This document shows, piece by piece, positions 35,709 through 43,912 of a stretch of DNA of 64,000 nt. Each line of letters starts with the position of its first letter. Positions within the stretch are counted from its first letter, which is position 1. The notes under the pieces were generated by a model, which did not search any database, was not told the DNA's origin, and saw only the letters and a list, made by a program, of their open reading frames with translations. The DNA comes from Fallopia convolvulus. Taxonomy: Eukaryota > Streptophyta > Magnoliopsida > Caryophyllales > Polygonaceae. A program made the position numbers and the translations under genes. The stretch spans positions 37,787,106 through 37,851,105 of the forward strand of contig OZ024720.1 in assembly GCA_964016875.1 (NCBI GenBank). Direction: 5' to 3'.

Positions 35709-36757
35709 TCATGGGCTTGGTGGGAACAGGGCATCACAAAGACGCGTCAGGACCTTTGTAAGTTTTTCTTGTCCCTTGGCCAACGTTGCTTGATCCCTGG
35801 CAATCTGATCCAGGGTGTTGGCAATGCGAAGCAAAACTTGAGAGTTCCCTTCTTCACCAGATTCCAGTTGAGCCGTTTCCTCTACAGGCTCAGAGTGCCT
35901 CATCTTCTGGACCACTGAGATGTCCAGTTCCCTTCCCATCGTAATTTCTTCCTTGGAGGCGTCGTAAAGACCCTCTTTTTGTAGAAGTTTCTTGATAAGC
36001 CCGGAGTAGGGAAGAGAATGGGACTTGGACGCCATGCACTTCTCCATGTGCCCTAGTATGATTCTGGGAAGGTTGATGGGCTTCTTGAGGAGGAAGTGAT
36101 AGAATGATGTCATCGGGGATGTTGACGACCAAACGCTTCTCGTGGCGAGGGATCACCATATTGATGATGAATTGATGGGCCAGCTTGGCGATCAAGGACA
36201 AATGATGAGTCGAAGGCACTTTAGTGGGAACTTGACCCTCAAATATGGTGTTGCACACCTCGGCGTTGTTGAACTCTCCCCAAAGTTTGTGAGGCAAATC
36301 ATGAAATCCCTGAACCGGGACCTGAAGTTGAAGGCGGATAGTGGACGTGGTGAAGATGAACACGTCGCCTTCGTGGGAGAGAGTTCCCTGAGTGTCGTCT
36401 TTGTGGACTACAAAGTTGTTGTAGAACCGACGCACTTGTGAGGGATCTACACTCACGGGTTCCTTGCAGAGGTGCTCCCAGCCTTGGGCCTTGATCAGGT
36501 GCCACAGTTCCCCTAATCCGTTTTCCTGGAGCATTTCTTCAGAGATGATGAGGGGAGGGAGAAGCTTTCGGCATTCTTCACAGGAAACCTTTTCAGCGCA
36601 GGTCCCTTCCCCCTTTTTCTAGTGCTCTTCGAAGTGTTCTGAGACCGTTCTTGGTCCTTTCTTCTGAGAGGGCTCAGCCGCTTCGATCATCAACACTCGT
36701 TCCCCTGGCTAATGGGAACCCTCGGACACCACCATTTGGTGTCCAGGTGTTGGGATC
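35709..36757 (-). pseudogene. Third ORF of B3, C-terminal part
   Basis: On the minus strand the frame carries ENGLGELWHLIKAQGWEHLC, VDPSQVRRFYNNF and TLSHEGDVFIFTTSTIRL, then HQFIINMVIPRHEKRLVVNI. A frameshift near 36105 leads into a second frame with INLPRIILGHMEKC, ending LTKVLTRLCDALFPPSP at 35709. This second part keeps the Arg that is a stop in B1. The upstream end is cut by the B2 insertion in the Ser/Lys-rich linker. Domain order and spacing match B1 and B2. Function is unknown. Confidence 0.75.
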
Positions 36758-36968
36758 TGTTGGGACGTTGTTGGGACCTCTGGTTCTAAGCAACGGATCA
36801 ACGATTCACTCCTCTTTAAGTTTTGATAATGACAAACACCATAGGGAACTAATGTGGTTTGTTCAAGTATTTATAAGGAACACAGGTACAGCAAAGAACT
36901 CCTATGAATGACAAAGCCACTGCTAACCACAATGAAGAGTTTCCATCAAGGGAACTCTGAAGAGGAAA

Positions 36969-37079
36969 GTTCCCATGATGTGGGAACTCCCAGAAACAAA
37001 CAAGAAAACACAAGCTTACAACGATGAAGAGTTTCCATCAAGGGAACTCTGAAGAAGTCAGTTCCCATGAAATGGGAAC
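36969..37079 (+). promoter_or_regulatory. Paired 19-bp palindromes in U3 of B2
   Basis: GTTCCCATGATGTGGGAAC and GTTCCCATGAAATGGGAAC lie 92 bp apart upstream of the TATA box. The arms GTTCCCA and TGGGAAC are perfect in both, while the five central bases vary. Confidence 0.65.
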
Positions 37080-37308
37080 TCACATGTGAAGACAACGACC
37101 GTTCAGCGCAGATCGCGGGATCCTGTCTCAGACAGCCAGAGGGAACAGTCTGAGGATCAGACTATCACGCTTCATCCAACGGTCCGATTGATTCAAGAAG
37201 TTGACCTAGTTCAAACCAAAGTCACATGTGAAGAAAGTACAACTTGGGCATCAAGCAAAGGGCATTTTGGACACAAACGAAAGATGCTACTGCCCAAGAC
37301 AAATGGAC

Positions 37309-37315
37309 TATAAAG
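37309..37315 (+). promoter_or_regulatory. TATA box of B2 LTR
   Basis: TATAAAG stands at the same LTR position as in B1, downstream of the palindromic modules. Confidence 0.65.
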
Positions 37316-37817
37316 CCAAATGAATAGTACTCGGTTTGGGTACTTCTCCCAGAACTTACAAAACACCCACATCTGAGAAAAGAAAGAAAAGGAAGAGAAG
37401 TCCCCGCCGGCGAGTGTGTGATCTCGACGACGGTGAAGCTGAAGTTCCCTGGAGCAAGGGAACTGAGAAGTCAGCGTAAGGTTTGAGTTACTTGTGTTTT
37501 GCTGTTGTGAGCTTAGGAACTCAGTTGAGAGGATTTACTAGTGTTGCTAGAGTTAGGAAGAACTTGTAGGAACAGAGAAGTGTAAATCCGGCTGTGTAAC
37601 TAAGGAACAAAGCAATTAATATAAGTAAGTCATTCAAAATCCTCCAAGCGGAGGTAGAGGTTTACCCATACAACTAGTTGGTTGTAGTGGGGTTCCTCTA
37701 TAAAGGAACTGTCCCCTTAACTGTTTTTAGTACTTGCGATTATTTACTTCCGCTGCCTTGGGAACAACTTAATTGCCAGTTCCCAAGCTCACTGCTAACC
37801 GATTACGATCCAACAAT

Positions 37818-37829
37818 TGGTATCAGAGC
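37818..37829 (+). other. Primer-binding site of B2
   Basis: TGGTATCAGAGC starts two bases after the LTR end and matches initiator-Met tRNA priming. Confidence 0.9.
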
Positions 37830-37867
37830 CAGCGCTCTAGATTTGTGTTAGCATCGCAGGTGTCAAA

Positions 37868-39808
37868 ATGGCTCAGGAACTTACTCAGGTGGGGAACAAT
37901 ACCAGCAAGCCGCCAAGGCTTATAACAGGAAGATTTGAAAGCTGGCAACGAGACATGAAAGATTGGATGCGTGGCCAAGACTACCAAGCCTGGTGCGTCA
38001 TCGAAAGGGGGAACTTCGAAATCGATCCAGCTATTGTCAACGACCTCTCAAAGTGGGGTCCCAACGAGTACAAGTGCATGGAGGCAAACTACAAAGCCAA
38101 ACAGTACCTAAAGAGGTCTATGTGCGTACAAGATTGTGACAGGGTTGCAAACCTTGACACAGCCAAGGAAATGTGGGAAGCCATCCAACAAATGCACGTT
38201 GGGAACTCAGATCTCAGAGAAGATCTTCAAATGAACGCAAAGAGGGAGTTCTACAACTTCCAAATGGAGATGGGAGAGTCCGTCGATAGCTACCAATCCC
38301 GGTTTGAAGGACTTTGCACTAAGATGGAAGGATTGGGGATCACAAAAGAAGAAATCACCCACAAAATGAAGGTCCAACAGCTCTTCAATGGATTGACTGG
38401 AGAATGGGCAAATGAGAGAACGATGTTCAAGGAAAACCCAGAAAATCGAACACTTATGCTTCATCAAGTGTTTGGAAAGCTAGTGGGACATGAGAAGAGG
38501 AAGATCGATGATAAGGAACAAACTCGAGCTCATCGAGGGATCGCACTCAAGATCGAAAAGATGCTCAAATCAACCCAAGAACAACATGAAGACTCTGAAG
38601 AAGAAGAGGATGAAGAGCTAGTTCTTGTAACAAAGGCTCTTCGAAATTTCTACAAAGGAAAGTCTCAACGGAACAGTGGGAACTGGGGAAAGGGACAGAG
38701 TTCCCAAAGAAAGCCCACAGAGAAGGATCTCTCAGAAGTGACTTGCTACAAATGCAACAGGAAAGGACATTTTGCGAAGGAATGTCCACAAGGAACTGAA
38801 GGCAGAAAGCAAGGAAAGAAGGCCTACATCGCTACTTGGAGCGATGATGAAGACGAAGATCCTGAAGCATGGGCACTCCCGGACATGTGTGGCATGGCCA
38901 TAGGAGAAACCACTGGGGAACAACCCAGTGAGGTAACCACTGAAACTATTCTTGATTCCTTGAGTAATTATGAAAAACCTGAACTGTTGAAAATCCTTTC
39001 AAGTCTTGTTAAAGATAACATAAAACTGCAAAACAAGTTGGAAAAACAGGAACACATAAATTCTCAATTGGTTGGTCTTGAGCCCTGTCCCAACTGCATA
39101 TCCCTTCTAGAAAAACTCAAGTCCCATGTGTCTCACATCGTAGATCTAGAAAGAGAAATCAAAACTTTAGAGAAAGATGAGAACACCCTCCTGCAAAACC
39201 TGAGTAAGACTCCCGAACACCCTGAAGCCTCTAGTTCCCAAATCAAGTTCGTCCCAGCCAGACATGGCATAGGATACAAAGGTGAGTGCTCCAAGAACAG
39301 AAAGTCACCCCTGAGCGAACATGAGATCCATGAGTGTAGGGCCTTAGAACTCCAGTGCGAGAAACAGAAAAATGCTCATCTAGAAGAAAAAATCAGGGTC
39401 CTAGAAAGTGGAAACAATGGTGAGAAAGACTACTATACTGGGAACTCTGGACATAGAATCTATGTCAAAATTGCCAAGGGAAATGGGTCTCGAGTGTACA
39501 ACAAAGAAACCATGGATAGGAACCGTATCCAGAGACCACACCCAAAATACTACCTGGGAGAATACTACAAGACATGTTGGCACTGTGGTGCTCATGGGCA
39601 CTACAAGGATGCATGTCCCAAGAAGAGAGCCCAAATCCCTAGAAGCCATGAGTTCCCAAACAGACAAAAACGTCATGCTCATCACCAAAGGAACTCCAAC
39701 TCTCAAAATTCCAAAGACATCAACATTTCTGACTATATCTTAAATGAAAATGTTTTCCCTTGCAAGGGACCTGGCAAGAGTCATCTTGCCTGGGTCTCAA
39801 AACACTAA
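37868..39808 (+). CDS. gag: Copia Gag, intact (646 aa)
   Basis: ATG 37868 (MAQELTQVGN) is chosen because it is the first ATG after the PBS and is shared with B1 and family C. Residues about 1-220 are the copia gag region, with MWEAIQQMHVG and VQQLFNGLTGEWANERTMF. An acidic stretch (EDSEEEEDEE, about 240) precedes the first zinc knuckle, CYKCNRKGHFAKEC (293-306). A Leu/Lys-rich coiled-coil-like region spans about 370-450. A second zinc knuckle, CWHCGAHGHYKDAC (570-583), lies near the C-terminus. Plant copia Gag proteins usually have one knuckle and are shorter. Gag forms cytoplasmic particles and binds element RNA. The stop TAA at 39806-39808 sits 13 nt before the pol frame, with no overlap. 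Confidence 0.95.
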   Translation: MAQELTQVGNNTSKPPRLITGRFESWQRDMKDWMRGQDYQAWCVIERGNFEIDPAIVNDLSKWGPNEYKCMEANYKAKQYLKRSMCVQDCDRVANLDTAKEMWEAIQQMHVGNSDLREDLQMNAKREFYNFQMEMGESVDSYQSRFEGLCTKMEGLGITKEEITHKMKVQQLFNGLTGEWANERTMFKENPENRTLMLHQVFGKLVGHEKRKIDDKEQTRAHRGIALKIEKMLKSTQEQHEDSEEEEDEELVLVTKALRNFYKGKSQRNSGNWGKGQSSQRKPTEKDLSEVTCYKCNRKGHFAKECPQGTEGRKQGKKAYIATWSDDEDEDPEAWALPDMCGMAIGETTGEQPSEVTTETILDSLSNYEKPELLKILSSLVKDNIKLQNKLEKQEHINSQLVGLEPCPNCISLLEKLKSHVSHIVDLEREIKTLEKDENTLLQNLSKTPEHPEASSSQIKFVPARHGIGYKGECSKNRKSPLSEHEIHECRALELQCEKQKNAHLEEKIRVLESGNNGEKDYYTGNSGHRIYVKIAKGNGSRVYNKETMDRNRIQRPHPKYYLGEYYKTCWHCGAHGHYKDACPKKRAQIPRSHEFPNRQKRHAHHQRNSNSQNSKDINISDYILNENVFPCKGPGKSHLAWVSKH

Positions 39809-39821
39809 CTTTTCCTTGTAG
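39803..39821 (+). promoter_or_regulatory. Putative 3' splice site at gag-pol gap (B2)
   Basis: CACTAACTTTTCCTTGTAG spans the gag stop and ends at 39821. The pol frame is closed by the TAG of this motif and is open from the next base. Branch-point-like CTAAC, a pyrimidine run and TAG|G make a good plant acceptor. It is conserved in B1 and, in altered form, in family C. Confidence 0.5.
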
Positions 39822-42800
39822 GTGGCTGTGAGAGGGAACAGTACATGGTTCATAGATAGTGGATGCTCGAACCCTATGACAGGGAACAAGGATATCCTCA
39901 TCTCACTCCACACTCATGCCGAAGGAGGCCACGTCTCATTTGGCAACAAGAACAAGGGAGAAGTTATTGGAAAAGGAGAAGTGTTGCTCAATAGATCTAT
40001 TAAAGTTAGCAACGTAAATCTGGTAAAGGATCTGGGATACAATCTGCTCAGTGTCTCCCAGATGTGTGATCAAGGGAACAACATCGTCACTTTCGACTCC
40101 GATGAATGTCTCGTCATCAACAAGAAGACCAACAAAGTAATTCTGAGAGGAAGAAGATACAACAATGTGTATGTGGTGGACACCAACTTTGAACCACCAA
40201 TGAAGCTGTGCCTTGCGAGTTCCCAAGATGACACGGAACTCTGGCATCGAAGACTGGGACATGTTGGTGTAAATCAAATCCTGAAGCTTTATCTACAGGA
40301 TCTGGTCATTGGTCTTCCACGGATCAATCTCGAAGGAGTCAAAATGTGTGAAGCATGTGTTCGAGGGAAACAGACCAGGACCTCCTTCAAACCGAAGAAG
40401 GTGGTAAGCACAACCAGGTCCCTGGAGTTGATTCACATGGATCTCTGTGGTCCCATGAGAACAGCCAGCTACGGTGGAAAAAGGTACATGTATGTCTTAA
40501 TTGATGACTTTTCAAGATTCACCTGGGTTGTTTTCTTGAAGGCAAAATCACAAGCGTTTGAAGAATTTGAGCCCTTCATCAAAAGAATTGAAGTAAGCTT
40601 GGGGCTGAAACTGAAAGCAATCAGATCTGATCACGGAACTGAGTTTCAAAACTCGGAGTTCCTAAACTTCTGTGAGCAAAATGGGATCTCTCACAACTTT
40701 TCAGCTCCTCGCACCCCTCAGCAAAATGGAGTGGTCGAGAGAAAGAACAGAACTCTGGAAGATATGGCTAGAACCATGATGATCGAAAGCGGAGTTCCCG
40801 AGTACTTCTGGACTGAAGCAATCTCCACACCTACATACATCCTGAATAGAGCCATGACAAGGCCCCTGATCAACAAGACTTCCTATGAGCTCATCAAAGG
40901 GAGAAAACCAAACATCTCACACTTGAGAACATTTGGTTGCACATGCTTTGTTCACAACAACGGAAAAGACAATCTTGGCAAATTCGACCCCAGAAGCGAC
41001 GAAGGGATCTTCCTGGGATACTCATCACAAAGCAAGGCTTACAGAGTCTACAATAAAAGAACCAAGAAGATAGAGGAAAGCATTCATGTCGTCTTCAATG
41101 AAAAGTTTGTAAAGATAGGAACCGAGTCCCAAGGGAAGGGAACTCTGTTCAAGCTAGTCAGACATGAAGATGATGATGATGACGAGGATGAGCCAAGGAA
41201 AAGGGATGAAGACTATCCAAGTGCAAGCCATATCCCACAACCAGGGAACAACAACGAAGGTCCAACCCTCACTGATCAAACCTCCCTTGAGGCTCCCTCC
41301 TCCGAAGAACTACAAGAAACCTCCAACTCTCTCGAGGTCCCCTCTTCAGGGAACAACTCTGCTGTCCCCCAAGACAATACACTGCCAGAATCAAGTATTC
41401 AAGGGGAACAAAGAGGGAACCTGCCAGAAATCTCTGAAGAAACATCAAATGAAGAAGCTGAAGATGAGAGTTCCCATGAGGATAATACACATGCAAAGGA
41501 ACTCACTCATGCAAGAACCTTTCAACAAAGGAAGGACCACCCCCTTGAGAACATCATCTCCCCTCTTGATAAAGGTGTTCTAACTCGCTCCTCTCTCAAT
41601 AATTTTTGTGCTTTTAACGCGTTTGTTTCAATGGTGGAACCCAAAAATATCAAAGAAGCATTAAAGGACCCGGACTGGATTCAAGCCATGCAAGAGGAAC
41701 TCCACCAATTCGAGAGAAACAAAGTTTGGAAGCTAGTTCCTAGGCCCAAAAACAAGAACATCATAGGAACCCGATGGGTTTTTAGGAACAAGCTCGATGA
41801 TACTGGAGCTGTAGCAAGGAACAAGGCTAGGTTAGTAGCACAAGGATACAGGCAAGAGGAAGGGATTGACTACGATGAGACCTTCGCACCAGTTGCCAGG
41901 ATAGAGGCAATCAGACTCCTCATCGCCTATGCTGCTCACAAGGGATTCAAACTTTATCAAATGGATGTGAAAACAGCCTTTCTAAACGGACATCTCAAGG
42001 AAGAAGTGTATGTGGCCCAACCTCCAGGATTCGAAGATGAGAAAATGCCCAACCATGTCTATTTCCTGGAAAGGGCCCTTTACGGACTCAAACAAGCTCC
42101 TCGAGCTTGGTATGACAGGTTTGCTCAATTCCTCTTGTCCCATGGATACCTTCGAGGTTCCATAGACAAGACTTTGTTTTTAAAGAAAGAGTCTAAAGAC
42201 ACTTTGATTGTGCAAGTATATGTTGATGACATTGTTTTTGGAGCAACTAACGAAACTCTTGTAGAAAAATTTAAGGACCTCATGAGCAGTGAGTTTGAAA
42301 TGAGTCTCATTGGGGAACTCACGTTCTTCTTGGGACTTCAAATATCCCAAACAAAGGAGGGAACAAAGATCCATCAACAGAAATACATCAAGGAAATGCT
42401 CGTGAAGTATGGGATGGAACATTCAAAGCCCATTGACACTCCCATCTCACCAAATTCAAGGCTAAATGCAGATGAAACAGGTATCAGTGTGGACCAAAGG
42501 AACTATCGAGGTATGATCGGGTCCCTTCTCTACTTAACAGCTAGTAGACCTGATATCATGTTCTCCGTATGTCTTTGTGCTCGTTTTCAAGCTAACCCTA
42601 AGGAATCACACCTGAAAGAGGTGAAGAGAATTTTCAGGTATCTCAAAGGGAACAATAACTTGTGCCTTTGGTATCCAAGGAACAGTTCCCTTGAGCTCAT
42701 TGCATACACAGATGCTGACTTTGCAGGGCACTTGGTTGACAGAAAGAGCACTTCAGGAATGGCCCAGTTCCTAGGATCCTGCTTAGTTTCGTGGGGATCT

Positions 42801-43163
42801 AAAAAGCAAAACTCAGTTGCACTCTCCATAGCTGAAGCTGAATATGTGGCTGCCGCATCATGCTGTTCCCAGGTTCTATGGCTTAAGTCACAACTCCAGG
42901 ATTACGGTATGTCTTTTGGCCCAGTTCCCATACTCTGTGATAACACTAGTGCCATAAACATTTCCAAAAATCCTGTGCATCATTCTAGAACTAAGCATAT
43001 TGATATAAGACATCACTTTCTACGTGACAATGTTGAGAATGGGAACATTTCGATGGAACACTGTAGAACTGAAGAGCAAATTGCGGATATTCTTACCAAA
43101 GCTTTAGACAGACGTCCCTACCAGCGTTTTCGAATGCTTCTAGGGATGATAACTCTAAACTAA
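39822..43163 (+). CDS. pol: Copia Pol polyprotein, intact (PR-IN-RT-RNaseH)
   Basis: The frame opens at GTG 39822 immediately after an in-frame TAG. The first ATG comes only after the protease active site, so normal AUG initiation cannot make the whole protein. Domains: protease TWFIDSG (Asp12-Ser-Gly); GAG-pre-integrase ELWHRRLGHVG (about 142); integrase D207, D270 and E306, with the canonical 35 residues between the last two; RT QMDVKTAFLNG (about 713) and YVDDIVFG (Y800, D802, D803); RNase H YTDADF (D964) and AEAEYVAAASC. It ends with TAA at 43161-43163 after RFRMLLGMITLN. All catalytic residues seen are present, so the enzyme set looks functional. Protease, RT-RNase H and integrase act in the particle and nucleus to copy and insert the element. 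Confidence 0.95.
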   Translation: MAVRGNSTWFIDSGCSNPMTGNKDILISLHTHAEGGHVSFGNKNKGEVIGKGEVLLNRSIKVSNVNLVKDLGYNLLSVSQMCDQGNNIVTFDSDECLVINKKTNKVILRGRRYNNVYVVDTNFEPPMKLCLASSQDDTELWHRRLGHVGVNQILKLYLQDLVIGLPRINLEGVKMCEACVRGKQTRTSFKPKKVVSTTRSLELIHMDLCGPMRTASYGGKRYMYVLIDDFSRFTWVVFLKAKSQAFEEFEPFIKRIEVSLGLKLKAIRSDHGTEFQNSEFLNFCEQNGISHNFSAPRTPQQNGVVERKNRTLEDMARTMMIESGVPEYFWTEAISTPTYILNRAMTRPLINKTSYELIKGRKPNISHLRTFGCTCFVHNNGKDNLGKFDPRSDEGIFLGYSSQSKAYRVYNKRTKKIEESIHVVFNEKFVKIGTESQGKGTLFKLVRHEDDDDDEDEPRKRDEDYPSASHIPQPGNNNEGPTLTDQTSLEAPSSEELQETSNSLEVPSSGNNSAVPQDNTLPESSIQGEQRGNLPEISEETSNEEAEDESSHEDNTHAKELTHARTFQQRKDHPLENIISPLDKGVLTRSSLNNFCAFNAFVSMVEPKNIKEALKDPDWIQAMQEELHQFERNKVWKLVPRPKNKNIIGTRWVFRNKLDDTGAVARNKARLVAQGYRQEEGIDYDETFAPVARIEAIRLLIAYAAHKGFKLYQMDVKTAFLNGHLKEEVYVAQPPGFEDEKMPNHVYFLERALYGLKQAPRAWYDRFAQFLLSHGYLRGSIDKTLFLKKESKDTLIVQVYVDDIVFGATNETLVEKFKDLMSSEFEMSLIGELTFFLGLQISQTKEGTKIHQQKYIKEMLVKYGMEHSKPIDTPISPNSRLNADETGISVDQRNYRGMIGSLLYLTASRPDIMFSVCLCARFQANPKESHLKEVKRIFRYLKGNNNLCLWYPRNSSLELIAYTDADFAGHLVDRKSTSGMAQFLGSCLVSWGSKKQNSVALSIAEAEYVAAASCCSQVLWLKSQLQDYGMSFGPVPILCDNTSAINISKNPVHHSRTKHIDIRHHFLRDNVENGNISMEHCRTEEQIADILTKALDRRPYQRFRMLLGMITLN

Positions 43164-43912
43164 ACAAGTCCCTGTTTATCTCTCTCCCAATGCCTGACTA
43201 GTTTATCTAAAATTGCATGATAAGGAACTTGGATTCATTGCTTTCACTATGCCATGATTACTAGTCTAGAGAAAAAATGTGTACAAAGGAACTCTATTTC
43301 TTTTGGCCCAAAATGATCAACCAGAGTTCCCTTTATCCCTCATTACAAGCCACCATGACGGTTGATCATATGACCCACCTTAAGCTAGGGATCAGACAAA
43401 TGCTTCTCATGAGCCAAAACATTTCCTTTATCGAGTTGCAAATCGTCTGGTTCCCTTTGAGTTCCCTAGCCCCACAAAAAGATGAGTGTGAAGTTCTCTC
43501 AACCACTTCACTCTCCCTGACCTTGAAAGGATCATGGGAACTGCTGCATCTACAAAGGGAACACTGACTAATCTTCAAAGAAAAACCGTCACTTGGGAAG
43601 CGGACTTTCGTGTCAGAAGCTCTGAAGCGTTACAGGCCAAGTATTCAAAATTTGAAAAGGACTTCCCAAGAGATTGTGACGCGTGTCCAGAAGCGTGCTT
43701 GAGAAGTTGAAACGGCGCCCCACGTTCATTGGGCAACGGTTATCGAGGTTATTCCACTTCCCCTTCTACCCTTCACCTCCTCTCTCCTTTAAAACCCCTC
43801 TTTGCCATTTTTAGGTCCTTTACTCCATCTTTCATCCCTGTCATTCGTCTTCCCCAAATCCCTTTCACTCTCTTTTCAAGAAACCTCCAAAACCTCCCAA
43901 ATTCTTACAAAA
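43164..43912 (+). other. Spacer between pol and third ORF of B2
   Basis: About 750 bp without a conserved frame, similar to 22276-23031. It includes GTTCCCTTTGAGTTCCCTAG near 43450 and a pyrimidine-rich stretch near 43740-43870 just before the third ORF. That stretch would suit a splice acceptor or promoter, but no precise site can be fixed. Confidence 0.5.

Larger units (their letters stand above)
34276..36757 (-). mobile_element. Copia element B3, 3' part only, minus strand
   Basis: Reading on the minus strand, the window has the end of the third ORF, the polypurine tracts and the 3' LTR, which abuts satellite at 34275. The upstream remainder is displaced or lost, because copia B2 is inserted at 36758 and no further B3 sequence was seen to the right. 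The LTR and ORF3 are clearly of the same family as B1 and B2. Confidence 0.88.
36758..37815 (+). repeat. 5' LTR of B2
   Basis: This 1058-bp LTR runs from TGTTGGGACGTT to TCCAACA. The 19-bp palindromes are at 36969-36987 and 37061-37079 and the TATA box at 37309-37315. The end is defined by the PBS two bases on. Confidence 0.93.

Noticed and set aside
43802..43912. Upstream ATG at 43802 as the start of the B2 third ORF
   Set aside because: The extension is not conserved with B1, where homology starts at the ATG equivalent to 43913.
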